Shown: positions 10,301 through 21,800 of the stretch, piece after piece
Layout: each line of letters opens with the position of its first letter
Position numbering within the stretch: the stretch's first letter is position 1
NCBI GenBank assembly: GCA_036345935.2
Contig: JADWOT020000006.1
Coordinates: forward strand, 8,654,519 to 8,718,518
DNA from: Taenia hydatigena
Taxonomy: Eukaryota; Platyhelminthes; Cestoda; Cyclophyllidea; Taeniidae
DNA length: 64,000 bases
Direction of reading: 5' to 3'
Program-made: the position numbers and the translations under genes
The notes under the pieces: model-generated
Database searches by the model: none
The model's input: the letters and a program-made list of their open reading frames with translations, nothing else
Told to the model about the DNA's origin: nothing

Positions 10301-13300
10301 CGTTGGTTCTCTTTGTTCCTCACCATTTGGCTTCTTAATCATCCTTGGCGAGATAATAATGACTATATCATGATAACACAAAATGCCCAGAAGTCTTGTG
10401 ATGTGATTTGCGCATCATTAATGCAGTAATCAGTAGACTTCAAATGGTTCAACCACATCGCACTTTCTCAGCCTCTTTGTCGCGTTGTAGGAGGTCCTTG
10501 TGTGGTGCCTGCAGATCCTTATCAGCTTGCCTCTTTTTCGCCACCACTGGTCGCGTTTTGCACGCACTTTTGCTGAGCCAAAGACGAGTAGCACGTCGGA
10601 ATCGTCTACTTCCAGTCAGTTTACTCAATCCTCCACCAGCATCCTCTTCACCCAATCTACGCTCACCTGCGGCCCCGGTGGTCTCTCTATGCGCGTCTTC
10701 AGCCGTGCCGCCAGCATCCTTATCAATCTCGCCTCTGGGCTGCGCGAGACGGCGCTGGATGAGTTTGGTTTGGTGAGTTTTTGATTAAGGACGGAGTATA
10801 CCATATAACTCTTTTAATTAACAAAACAAGAGTGGCGACAGCAACTGCAACATAAATACGTTTACAGAAGGTTAAGACATTATGGGTTACCAGTCTTTTC
10901 TCCGATTCCATTCGTATTTCATTCGATACATTCAATTTATTTATTCTCTCACTTATTGGGAACTCCATTTGATTGACAAAAGGATCCTTACACTGCTTCA
11001 TGAATTAATTTTAGCTCAAATTATTTCGTTGATTTACTTCAAAGAATATGATAACACACCAGTTACTAAACATGAGAAGAAATGCTATTGCTTAGGTATG
11101 GTGAGGACAATCTTTAATCATTAATCGTAGCAACTTTCGTGGATTAATGCTAGAATCCAAAGACCAAAAACATTGTCAATAGAATTTAGAGAGCTCCCCA
11201 TTTTAGAGAGAGAGGACTGTGATCGAAACTTTTGCGATGTGTTGAAGTTGCTTCTTTTTTGGCAGACGTCTGACTTGGAACTGGACTCCACTGCGGTAGG
11301 GCATGCAAACCGCGCACGTTTGACGATGCTTCTGGGTCTCTACGATGCCTGTTTAGAATTTGAGGCAAAAAACCTCCTCAACGCTGTCACCGACCCCAAG
11401 TAGATTGATACTTTTTGACTGGAAAACAACAAGTCATTACCAATGTCCTGTTTGAAAATAGCAAGCCTCCTTAACTATGATTGTGAAGTGCTCATCTAAT
11501 TGCAGTATTACTTCCGAATCCCAGATACTTTAAATTTAAACCTAAGAATTTCACCAAGACTACAATTTAATTTCTACTTCAAATTGTGGTTTGATAGGTA
11601 GTTTTTCCTTAAGTAAACATTACCAGCTATTAGCTAGACGCTTTTTAGTTTTTATCATATCTACATTATTGTGATAGTCAAACTCAGAATAATCTCCACT
11701 ACAGCGTCACTTGGTTCCACTTGAGGCGCCTTTTCGCTCGTCGTGAGTCCGCACGGAAGCTCCTCTTCCATCTCCCAGATGAGGATGGTAAAGAGACTTC
11801 GACGTCTGCAGCTCTCACTGCCTCCACCTCTGAGTTCGGCACCAACGTCTGCTTTGTGGGCACCTCGGAAGGGCGTCTGCGTGGCGCTCTTCTGCTATCC
11901 GGCCTGCGTTCGATAGTGGAAGCGCTGCCACGGGCTCTCCTCTCCGCTTCTGTCGCGCCCACCTTTGCACTACACCTCCTGCAAACGGCCTGTGCACGCC
12001 TCTCTGAGCTCACCTCCATAAATGCGGGGGCCGCTGTAGGTGGTGGCAGTGGGCCCGTCCAACAGCCCCTCCTCTCTGTCGTCTATCGCTCCGCCTTCAT
12101 CCGCATTGTAGCGAGGATTCTGCGGTATGATTTTGTTGTCCTCATTTCTTAGTCTCGCACCATGAACACCCCAACGCACAGTAAAATCCATTCACGCTTA
12201 AATTCTTGGTAAACATAGGTAGCACTCTCGAAAGTCAATACTTGAAGTTGAGCCGACGTGTTGTTTGGAGCTAGTTCAAATGTAGCCACCGTCCTCCTAG
12301 CTCCTTAGCACTTATCTCAAAAGATGTAAAATTAAGAAAATGCAAAAGGCCTACATACCTATGCACTACTTCCTGAGGAAACGGTTGGCGAATCAACTAT
12401 AACAAAACCGCACTTTATCTCTTCCTTGGTCAAACTAGTCTCACGATCCGCTTCTATGCGACTCACCTGGGAGCCGCGGAGGTTGGGACGCAGAACCCGG
12501 TGTCTCTGGAAGCCATTGCAACAGCAGCGCTGCAAACCACTGCGCTTTGCTTCTGGATTGTTATAGAGGGCCTTGGGAGTCGACGTCTTCTGCGGCTAGT
12601 CTGTTCACTTTACTCAGTGACAGTTGCACCGAAACCACTCTCGGAGGACGATATTAATGGTGAAGAGGTGGAGAAAGAAGGAAATGGAAGCAGAGCCGAG
12701 AGCAGTAACAACGAGGCTGAGCACTCTTGGCAGCAGTCTGTGTCGAATCAGTCACGCGCTCTGACTGCCATCGTGAAGCTATTCAAGGTGGGTGACAGTG
12801 TTGTTGCATTTGAAAAAGAGCGAAGAGTGCTCTAGTAAGTCACGGGAGGTAGGATAATCGGTCTACTTTTCAGGGCTGGGTGACGCGTATCCTGACTGCT
12901 ACATCATCGTCCATGGGTACCTCTACTCAACACTCGATCGGAAAATCGATGACTACTACTCATCATGGAAGTACCCTTCTCACTGATCTCACAATCCTTC
13001 TACCGATGCTCATCCGCCTTTGTGAAGCTAGAACTACCGTTCTTTCTGCTACATCCGCTAATGCCAGGTAAGCGGCCAAGATCTGATTTTTCATATTCAA
13101 TCGTTTCTTGAGTCTTAGATTCGAGCAATGCTCATATTTTGCATTAGTTGGCTCATCACCTGAATGTTTGGGCGTTGTGTTATTTGGAGTCAAAGTTATT
13201 TGATTAAGTGTTACATGACATTTTAGTAGTTTATTCAGAGTTACGCACTGCTATGAACCGAGGAGTGAGATGCTGCTTTTTATGATGCGTTTTAAAAAGC

Positions 13301-16300
13301 TTGTTTAGTTAATACGAAATTGCCATGAAATCTTGACTTTGTTGTTAGATCAACCAGCATTCATAAATAAAAACGAAGTTTATGTAATTTAAGCTATTTC
13401 CGTAATAATAAGTTGATTTTACTATGCTGAAAACTGCGCATTTTTTTAATGGTCGGTTTCACTAATTTTAGCTTCGTTTCCAAATTTCTACATTCGCTTG
13501 CTCCTACTTGTATTTTTTACTGTTGCCCATGAATTAACATTGAGAGATTCGTTACCGGGTCCTTGCGACTTCGCATCGCTACCCTCTGTTGTGCGACTTC
13601 GATTATCTCATGTGAGTACCACTGTTTTCAGCATTTCCTCATCTCCAATTCCGGATTTCTCTGGACTGGATCGGGTGCTGATTTGGCTGCTTCGTCTTTT
13701 GGGCACCAAAGAGGAGGCTTTCGGGGTTAAAGTGGGCTGCCACGTGACAGCTCAGACGGTGCGTCTTGCACTCCAACTTGCACGTCTGCTAGGTTCTGCT
13801 GCGGCCTCTGCGTCTGCCAACGTCTCACACCGACGCTCCTCCACCGGCACCGCCTCCATCGCTGACTTCACCTGGGACGACCTCGTCATCCTCCTCGCTG
13901 CTGATGTACGCGCTACCCTTGGCAGTATTGAAAGCGACGTAGGTCTCTCACACTATCGTTTTTCTGTTCCTAATCCAAGGACTCTGTTCAAACGCACAAT
14001 AAATTTCAAACACTTGGACATTACTACTGGCGTCGCTTGTATCTAAACTATTGTCTTCATTGTCTGTCAGTTAACTATTTCCTTACATTGTCTCAGCTAT
14101 AAACTTCAACCATACATTAAGCTTTACTTTACCCTTTGTTCTGCCTACGCAATATTTGTAATTGTTCATGAAGAAATAATGATTGTCTGTTCTTTGGAGT
14201 GATCAACATTCTGTTTATCTTGAACAGCATTAATTATTTTGAATTTTGATAGGCAGAATACGTTAACAGGCATTACGGTCAAGTTATGTTGATTCCTCGC
14301 CTCCTATAACTACTCACTCGGGCGCAAACTTTAGTAAACGTGCTAGCTTAATGTTGTTTATAACGACATCACACCTTTTTTACCTCCTGGTGATTAGTTT
14401 TTGAATAATTTAAACAGTACTGCATTCGGTTTTCAAAAGTAATGGATCTACCTCATGCAATTTGCCAAATTTGTTTTTCATCCCTCAATTTTCATGAAAA
14501 TATCTTCCTTGCCATAAATGCGGGTTTAGTAGTTTACATTAGCTATAACTTACACATTCTTTTCAACCATGAATTGGTCTATATTACCATTTTAGCATTC
14601 GAACCCCGTGGACAAGAATTCTCTCTCCTTGCAATCAACCTCTTACTCCCCCCCACATGAAACATCGAAGAAGATGACATTCCCCGTGGTAGATGGCAAA
14701 AGTGTGGCCAACTCAGTTCTGCAGGTGTTGTTATCGGCACTCAGTCAAGCTCTGGAAGATGTCGTCTGGCTTCTTGAGGACGTCGAACAGGAGATGCAAC
14801 GAGACATTCTTGGTAGGCATATTTGCATGCCTTGCTTAAATTTGTCTGGTGTAAATTGCCAGCGGTCTTGGCGCGGCCATAAGTGTTTTATTCCGGAATG
14901 TGGTCAATTCTTGCAGTTAGTTAATTTTTGGCTGTCAAAATCAGCATTTGAGAGTTGAATAGGTGTTACTGTACTCTTGAATTTCGCATCAAATGCTGAG
15001 CTGAAGGTCCTACTCTATATGGCAGTTCCGGGTCTCGATCTCTAACTAAATCCTCTTCTCAAGGTATTAACCAAAACTCCAGTGTGTACCATTCCAGCAG
15101 GTATTTTTAACTAACGGCTCGATTTAAGTGTTTTCTATGAGGGTATGATATGCAAATTGGTGAATTTTATCTAAAATGCAGGTCTCATGCTCAATGTTGG
15201 CTTAGATTATCTCTCTCAGGCAACTCCTCGTGTGTGCCCATTTTTAGGCATTCTTCTTTAATTAATTATTTGTCCAATCAACTCAATTAGACTATGATTG
15301 AAACTGTCAAACATACTACTGGATGAGAATTTGCTTGATCTTGTATTTGTTGTTTAATATTTCATCGTATCAAAGGTGCGTATTCAGTCTGGGAAAATGG
15401 AGTGGTGAATACATGCCTGTATGCTCTTAAGATAGTGGGTAAATTTACATATAAATAAGATGGTTATCGAAAGGTACGTAATCAGCCTTCTGATGCTTGT
15501 CGACCTTTGGTCCTGCGTGCCGACTTAAAGAAATAACATGCCACACTATTATATTGGTTGCTGATTATCCGAGTTGTGCAAATGCCAGCTTGGTTAGGTC
15601 AGCCGATCTGACGAAAATTCCGCACATTGAAACACCGCCTCTACTTATACTTTATAAGTCGCTCACTTGAATTTCATTCGTTTTTTTTAAGAAAACGGAT
15701 CCTTTGCAACATCGAGGGGCACGGTGGGAGGGGGCAGTTCCTTTGTCTTCACAAGTCTGCCCGATGGGAGAAAGGCTCGCGAGATAGCTGTGTGTGACAT
15801 GCTCCTAACTCTAGGTGAGGCTGTCGACGAGTTACTGCAGACGTCCATGCAACCCTCCTGTGCATACGATGTCATTCGATTGACGACAAGTCTGTTCAAC
15901 CTCCTGGCCAAGCTCACCAAGCATGTCAGTGCCACTTGTTTGACTCATACGCATGATCCAGTTGATCATTGACTAGCCGGATCCTTTAGTTGCATTTCTC
16001 CCGACTCGCATTTTAAATTACACTCAACAGGCACGCCTTTTTATTACAGGACACCTGGTAATGACTTTTATTTATCGTTTCAGTACATTATTCTTGTTCA
16101 GCAAAACATTGGCACCTTTCCAACCACCTTCGAACGTGTGGTTCGTCTCTACGGTCGGCAGATTTCACCACACTCATATTCATTCGTCTACTTTGTTCAG
16201 GTGGGCTCCCACTCTTAATATGCACTTAAGGCTTCCTGCAGCTAGTGAGCCAGACATATTTAGTGATTAGATCTGTTATGGACTATTGAAATCTCTTGTC

Positions 16301-17778
16301 CCTTTTTTGATTGATCAGCTAATCACTCTTTATCGAATTCTTTCGTTATCGGGATGAATATCATTGGTACTTCATCCATTTTCGTGGACTTACTCATTTC
16401 GATCATTGTGTGTTGTGTTTTCAAGTATCTCTAGATCTTATTAACCAAGCGTCAGTTTCTATTCGCCCTTAGTCTTATAATCATAAAATTAGTTGTTTTT
16501 TTATTAAAGTGGATTTTTTGTAAACAACCTGTTCCCCTATTTCCTGGAGGTTTGGGAAGCAGAAAAGGCAGTCATTAAGCCTGCGAAGAAGGCAAAAATA
16601 GATTACACATTCACGAAGCCGCAAAATCAGGCTCCATCTAGGCTGACGGTGAGTGGGAACTTTTTTCTCTGGTACTTTAGCAACTCCTCATCTTCGGCCC
16701 CTTAACAGCTCTTTTCTTTGGAATAGATTTCTCGTAACCTGAAGGACGCCAAGCTGATTCCGCAGTTAATTTTTACTGTCGAACAGTACGAAAGCCTCTT
16801 GTCCAAACTCTCAAAGAGGTCTAAGGTAAGCCCATCTCTAATTATGTATTCTTACCTCTTAAAAGTAGTCTTTTTAATTATCTTAATTGCCCTTTTTCCT
16901 ATCTATTCTTCGCCTGTCTCATTAATTAAATCACCCTTCACGCTGTGGGACTCCTTGTTATGCGTTCACTGATTATCACATAATTAAACGACTATTGTAC
17001 CAGTTACTTTAATTTTAAATGCCCTAAGCTGATAACTTCCTGATCCTGGGATGATTTTCCGTAAACTTAAAACTTCCTGTCATTTTATTTGTTGAATTGA
17101 GCCAATACATCAAACCCACATGTTTCGCAGTACTTTTATCATATCAATTAGCGTTTGTCCTGATTCCCAGTATATCTCATTTGGGACTTGGGAATTTTAC
17201 TCCTCCGCTCGTCAGTTTATCGCTACGAATCTTTGTTCGCATGTTTTTTTTGTAACTGTAACCCTGATGTAGTTGTATTATTGGCTTAAGAAATATGTAG
17301 ATTCACCGCTAACTTTGGGGATTACCCCAGCTACACCGTTTTCTCGGCATAAAATCTTTTAAGTTGTTTCAACGTTGAGGGGCTAAAACATCGGCAATAG
17401 CTTCATCCTTCCTTATATTGAGTCGAACACACGATTTCGTACGCTTAAAGTACGTTTTGTAGTGCTGTGTATCCCCTCAAAAGTGTTTCTTTACAGGTGT
17501 CCCTCATCGACAGCATTTGCATGGGACTTTCGAGAGATTTCCGAATCAACCAAGCCTCTGCACTTGCAAGTCTGGAAGCCGAAGCGGAGATTGACATTGA
17601 GGTCAACATGGAATTATCCTCCTTAAGTGAAGCGGAAAAACAACAAACACACGAGTCTGAAGATAGCGTTGGTACCAACAGCGAAGATGATGGTGAAGAT
17701 AGTAATGATGGGACTGGGGACTCGGTTGTGTCACGCAAACGCCCCACTTTTTCCTTCAAACACCATTCGAAGAAGTGA
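4364..17778 (+). CDS. FANCI: Fanconi anaemia group I protein (FANCI), 28 exons
   Basis: FANCI pairs with FANCD2 in the ID2 clamp, which encircles DNA at interstrand crosslinks in the nucleus. Exons: 4364-4441, 4769-4841, 4874-4989, 5030-5115, 5157-5246, 5321-5492, 5752-5813, 5901-6003, 6045-6131, 6211-6347, 7072-7357, 7818-7908, 7965-8296, 8936-9094, 9178-9345, 9663-9893, 10491-10772, 11266-11399, 11705-12124, 12439-12787, 12874-13067, 13632-13938, 14596-14812, 15692-15924, 16084-16200, 16550-16648, 16727-16825, 17497-17778. All phases agree, summing to 1667 codons plus TGA; human FANCI has 1328. Diagnostic matches to the human protein in order: WNPSNLNALLSAI, AVAGFVILLKNL, TSDLELDSTAVG, YSFVYFVQ, IPQLIFTVEQYESL and GLSRDFRI. 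The extra length lies mainly in low-complexity Ser/Thr/Gly segments of the second half. The tail is acidic, then basic (RKRP, KHHSKK), like a nuclear localisation signal. The start is chosen from N-terminal alignment. The 5480-5750 junction is the least certain. Confidence 0.9.
4842..4873 (+). other. 32-bp intron (FANCI intron 2)
   Basis: The intron runs from GTATTT to ATGTAG and contains a branch-like CTAAT. Removing it joins a phase-1 exon end (G) to AA, making GAA, and keeps the frame. Reading through instead meets a TAG. Neighbouring introns of 40, 41 and 41 bp (4990-5029, 5116-5156, 6004-6044) show that such short introns are normal in this gene. Confidence 0.75.
8249..8254 (+). other. 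FANCI: FANCI residues 556-557 (Arg-Arg): position of the human ubiquitin-acceptor Lys523
   Basis: The codons CGT CGA precede ATT GCT GTC GCG GGA TTT (RR-IAVAGF). Human FANCI has ARK-SAVAGF here, where the lysine is K523, the mono-ubiquitination site. The alignment is anchored on AVAGF and the following ILLKNL and needs no gap. The second arginine (codon CGA, 8252-8254) takes the lysine's place. The nearest lysine downstream is in LLKNL, which matches a different conserved lysine in the human protein. Confidence 0.8.
8936..9094 (+). other. FANCI: FANCI exon 14: SQ/TQ cluster
   Basis: This exon encodes residues 572-624, a Ser-rich segment with SQ dipeptides at about residues 581, 595, 606 and 618 and a TQ at 623. 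It directly follows the LLKNL motif. In human FANCI the same position holds the SQ cluster phosphorylated by ATR/ATM, which licenses ID2 activation. Sequence beyond the SQ dipeptides is not conserved, as expected for a disordered phospho-region. Confidence 0.8.
16550..17778 (+). other. FANCI: FANCI C-terminal exons 26-28
   Basis: Exon 26 carries a basic segment (KPAKKAKI). Exon 27 is the best conserved part of the whole protein (IPQLIFTVEQYE...LSKRSK, closely matching the human segment). Exon 28 continues with GLSRDFRI, then an acidic stretch rich in E, D and S, and ends FKHHSKK before TGA at 17776-17778. Intron 27 (16826-17496) holds nothing recognisable. Confidence 0.85.
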
Positions 17779-19086
17779 ATCCACTGATTGCCACTTTCTT
17801 CCCATCGTGTGTTATCAAGTTTTATACTGCAATATATTTTACATTGTGCTCTCAGTGACTCTTTATCAGGGTATATGGGATTACATATGCATAAGTAACA
17901 TCTGATCACTGATCGTCTCCCTCTCTTCTGGAATATCCTGGAAATTAATCAAAGACTGTTTTTCATGCGATTTCTTATTTCCTACGCCCTCTTGATAACT
18001 GGTGTGTCTTTTAACTGAATTCTGGCGACTGGTTTTGAATTGGTGAAACGGTCGAAAATACGAAGAGTCACGCGGGGTGGTTTTGCACGTATCAAAACTG
18101 GTATCAGTCGAGGTAAAGCCAATTTATTGGAAGTGACGTTGTTTGGACGAAGCTAGAAGTAATCCGCTCCCAATATCATGCTGCGCAAGACGGGGCGTTT
18201 TTCTACAATGAAATCACCCCTTTAGTGGTTGTGAAATAATTTTCAACTGCAACACATTTGTAACTGTTTCACTCAGTCCCCTAGAAAGAAGTCACATAAT
18301 TTTCTCTTCTGCTCCCTAGAGGAGGTCCAAGTCAACGCTTGCAGTAAACATGCAGGCTTGATGCCGAGGCCGACCCACTTTTTGTTGACTCTCCTCAGCA
18401 TCTCTACCTTTAATAAATGGTCAGATCTATTTCTGGACACATTTTTTGGTTTGGCCTGTGTGCAAATGTCGGTGAGACCGTGTATCCCTTCTACAGGCTT
18501 ACATATTCAACTGCCAAACTAGGTTAAGGTTTTTTTCACTAAAACTCGAGGGTTTTCCTTTGTCTACCAAAAAATTACAGTTGAGTTGATAAGGCCAATT
18601 TGACAGGTGTCGAGCCAAGGCAGAATTTCTCTTAACGGGAATAAAAAATATTTTACTACAGTGAAATCCCTTAGGTGCCAGCTTATTAGATGGCTTAGTT
18701 TAGGTGTTAATTGTAGAAATGGCTGTTTTGAGGCACAATGACCAGTCCGCAACGGGTAAATTGCTCTTGAGCATAAAAGCCGAAACCAAGGTCAAATAAA
18801 TAAAAAAGTACCCGATAGACGGTACAATCTCAGTACTAAGCGAAGCACATACCGAAATAAATTATAATTTCCTTCCTAGCGCATCTAGGCTTCCGCCTTC
18901 TTCTTCTGATATGGTTTACCCTTCGATGACTTTTTGTGATCAATTATAGCATTTGATAAGCAAATATTTTTGGATGAGTTATACGAATTGAATAGATTGT
19001 TTTGGTTGCGCCCTTTTGTCTTCATTCGTTTGTATTCACTGGCCTTGTCAGTCTGTCAAGAAAGCCTGCAGGAGAGACAAAGCTCG
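17779..19086. other. Convergent intergenic region (FANCI and EF-hand gene 3' ends)
   Basis: This is the spacer between two convergent genes. TTTAATAAA at 18409-18417 carries AATAAA on the plus strand (18412-18417), a candidate FANCI poly(A) signal about 630 bp after the stop. It also carries ATTAAA on the minus strand (18409-18414), a candidate for the gene on the right. The open frame 17445-17909 (-) is the antisense shadow of the FANCI last exon. No other gene was seen. Confidence 0.5.
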
Positions 19087-21800
19087 TTAGAGGTGTAAAG
19101 ATTCCCTACTTTGCAGTTCGACGACACCCCTATCGCAAATGCCCCTCAAAAGCGTGTCCACATCCTGCTCTTTGAGAGGTCGCTTTTGCTCTGCAAACAA
19201 GGCGATCAGATCTCCTCTGCTGAAGCGGCCGTGCTCCACGTTCAACATGTCCTTGATTTCGGCGAAGAGGATATTCATTTGGATTGGTGGTTTGTTTCTC
19301 TGCTTACAAAGCTCATCCTCCACCTCTCCCTTCGATACAATTACACCTTCAAGGGTAATAAAATTACAAACCCCTTTTGCGCCTAGAAGGAGCTGCGAAA
19401 ACGTTGACAAAAGTCTAGCTTGATTGACAAATTGGAAAAAACACAACCCTATTTGATTTCATGCGTTCATTGAAGTACTCAAAGAATTTGAAGTTTACAG
19501 GTGGTAAGGGTATAAAATTCTAGTGCTTAGGGAGAATAGTTATAGGAGCTATACAAACGCAAAATAGCTTCAAAATTTGCTTTTGTATGGTATAATCGCA
19601 ATCTTGGGAAGTGTTTATTTGTTTTAAAATATGAGCGCTACCACTTTCACCACTTTAGTCATCGATGAAATAGTTTGCAGCTTTTTACCGGGTTCGCAAA
19701 TAAATTCAGATTTTTGAATTTGAAGACTTCTTTCAAAAGAATATATTAGCTACAACATAATTCATTGAGTAGAGTGGTTGCATTCTCTTCTCATTTAGCC
19801 TTCATATTGTGGGTTGAGTTAAAGCCAATTTTCCTTAGAGCCGAAAATCGAAATTAAAAATTTTCTCTGGACTTCTAAAATTTCGGCAAAGGAATTCTAA
19901 TAAATTGATTTTAAACACTGATATTGACGTGAATAGGCCGCGATTTCCAAACAGTTTCTACCTTAACTGGTCTTCTTCGTGAGTCGAGAACGGAGGAGCT
20001 GAATCCTCCCATGATTCAACTTTATCCGTGATATGTTGACTTTTGAAACACTCTCCACCCTTCTTGGCGAACACGCGTCCCAGCTTTCGTTGTGGAAATC
20101 AATTTTGTCTTACTACAAGACAACTAAATAGTGCGAACATCATTTCACGGAATTGAGTTCACACCAATTCAGCTTATTTATGCTTTAAACTAAGATTCTC
20201 GATCAATGAGGTGTGCTTGGGTGAAATTCCCGCGGACAGCTTTGCGTTGGATTTCCCATAGTCGGCATTATTTTCAGACTGGGACAACAGATCAGAAATT
20301 AGCAGCCAGTTGTTGCGATTTTTTTGCATTTATGATGGCATAGCTCAAAACGACTTGGAGCATCTTGAGACAAAAGAGATTAATTTATGGAAGTACGGTA
20401 CACGATCTCCGCAGTGACCACAGTGAGCTAAATCTCAGCTGCTGATAACACAGAAATGGTATGCAAAAACGGGCTGACTTTCAGTCCCGAGAAAATACAT
20501 CAAATTGACGTCGCTTAAGCAAAAAGTCATTTCAAATGTGACGAGCCAAAAGACAAACTTGCGTGCTTTTTGCCTTACCGACGGTATGATGTCCTGCTGT
20601 GTGTACGCACATACACGCATTCAAATTCACCTTATCTAGGCACCCAACTCACCTTTTACAAAGGCATTAATTCACAAAACATATGCATTCCCATTGAGAA
20701 CAGCATATGAAACGCTTTTCGTGCTAATTCACGAATGTCCTGCAATAAATCTATGACTGGTGAATGAAAATGGGCATAGAAGAGTGGTCTTAAAAGCTCA
20801 TACCAAAAAAGTGAAAATACCGTTTCGCTAATAGCCTAGCCTAAGTCTTATGCGACAATCCCAAATAAATAGCCTTTAATTCAGGAGTAACATAGTTAAT
20901 TACACATTTCCATCAAATAGCTAGTCCTCAACTCCGTCGCGGAACTTTAGAGCAATGCGGGCTATTTTCCTTCATGCTATTATTACAAACAATATAAAAT
21001 AATAAGGTCAAGTTTTCCTTTGTAAGTCTGATGCTCCATCTTACGGACTTCATAGGCGCTTCCGGCAGTACTAAACTTGAAAATTTTCTCCTCGGAACAT
21101 TCCAATTTCGCGCAATACCTGAAGCCGATCCAGCCATTGCCAACTCTTTAAAATCATCGCAGGGTGACAAAAGAGACTTTGGCAAGAATAAATGCCCGTT
21201 GCTATATATATTAGAGGAATCTTTTTAACGCTGATGGTGTAATCAAGGTATTCTGAAGTGGAGTAGGAGGTTACTCATTTAGAGACTCTTCTCACGCAGT
21301 CGAGTGAGGTCTAGAGAGAACAATCTTCACCAAAAGGATTGTCTCACCAAAGGACACAAAGCGACCGCAAAAAAAACATAAGGATCACAAGACTCATCTT
21401 CACCCCAAGAGAGCCGGAAATACTCTCGCATGTGATGTATGCCATCCCATGGTGCTGTTAACGTTACTTCCACCTCCAACATTCTTACTTAATGTATTAT
21501 CACATTTTCTGACTCTCCGAAGGACTGGAAAATTGGCAGCGAGTTAAGTGTTTTAATAGAGACAGGCATTTATTCGTGAGTGATTCAATCAGGAACCGGA
21601 AAATGGAATTAGAATTCTCTATAATTCAGCTTAACACCACAATGCAACTCACCGTACTTTTCCTTAGCCTGCTCAATGTCCTCTCGCGAGGGATAAAACC
21701 CGTTTAGCATGAGAATAGCCTCAAGATCATCGGTATGAAAGCGACCCAAGTTGCGGGGATCGAAGAGGCGGCTGATGCTTATTTTACCCATGCTCGCCAT
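19087..21800 (-). CDS. EF-hand-type protein, DRC8/EFCAB2-like
   Basis: There are two exons, 21653-21800 and 19087-19382. The donor TACG|GTGAGT and acceptor CCTTCTAG|GC join in phase, giving 147 residues and a stop at 19087-19089. Exon 1 (FDPRNLGRFHTDDLEAIL...) has the helix-loop-helix shape of an EF-hand, but the loop lacks the usual acidic ligands. Exon 2 has a linker (KQRNKPPIQ) and a second EF-hand-like unit (NVEHGRFSRGDLIALF). The order and spacing match human EFCAB2/DRC8, a small subunit of the nexin-dynein regulatory complex of motile cilia, including its hand, the RKYRPIP linker and the next hand. Calcium binding looks unlikely. Other small EF-hand proteins such as EFCAB11 are an alternative name. 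It starts at the first ATG of the exon; a second ATG lies three codons later. Confidence 0.65.
19383..21652 (-). other. Intron of the EF-hand gene (2.27 kb)
   Basis: This is the single intron of the gene above. It is AT-rich. Short open frames such as 20928-21185 (-) and 21031-21228 (+) have no splice context or family motifs. No mobile element or RNA gene was seen. Confidence 0.6.

Noticed and set aside
11699..12019. Minus-strand open frames opposite FANCI exons (11699, 11970, 17445 and others).
   Set aside because: They are shadows of phase-consistent FANCI exons.
13551..13613. Candidate extra FANCI exon ending at a strong GTGAGT donor.
   Set aside because: It can be joined in phase, but the residues match nothing in FANCI and the flanking exons align directly without it.
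19087..19446. Reading the minus-strand exon as an MCM-helicase C-terminal winged-helix domain.
   Set aside because: The length and the closing SRESLHL fitted loosely, but joining it in phase to the exon at 21653-21800 gives a complete small protein with the EF-hand order of DRC8/EFCAB2. No MCM motor exons were found upstream.
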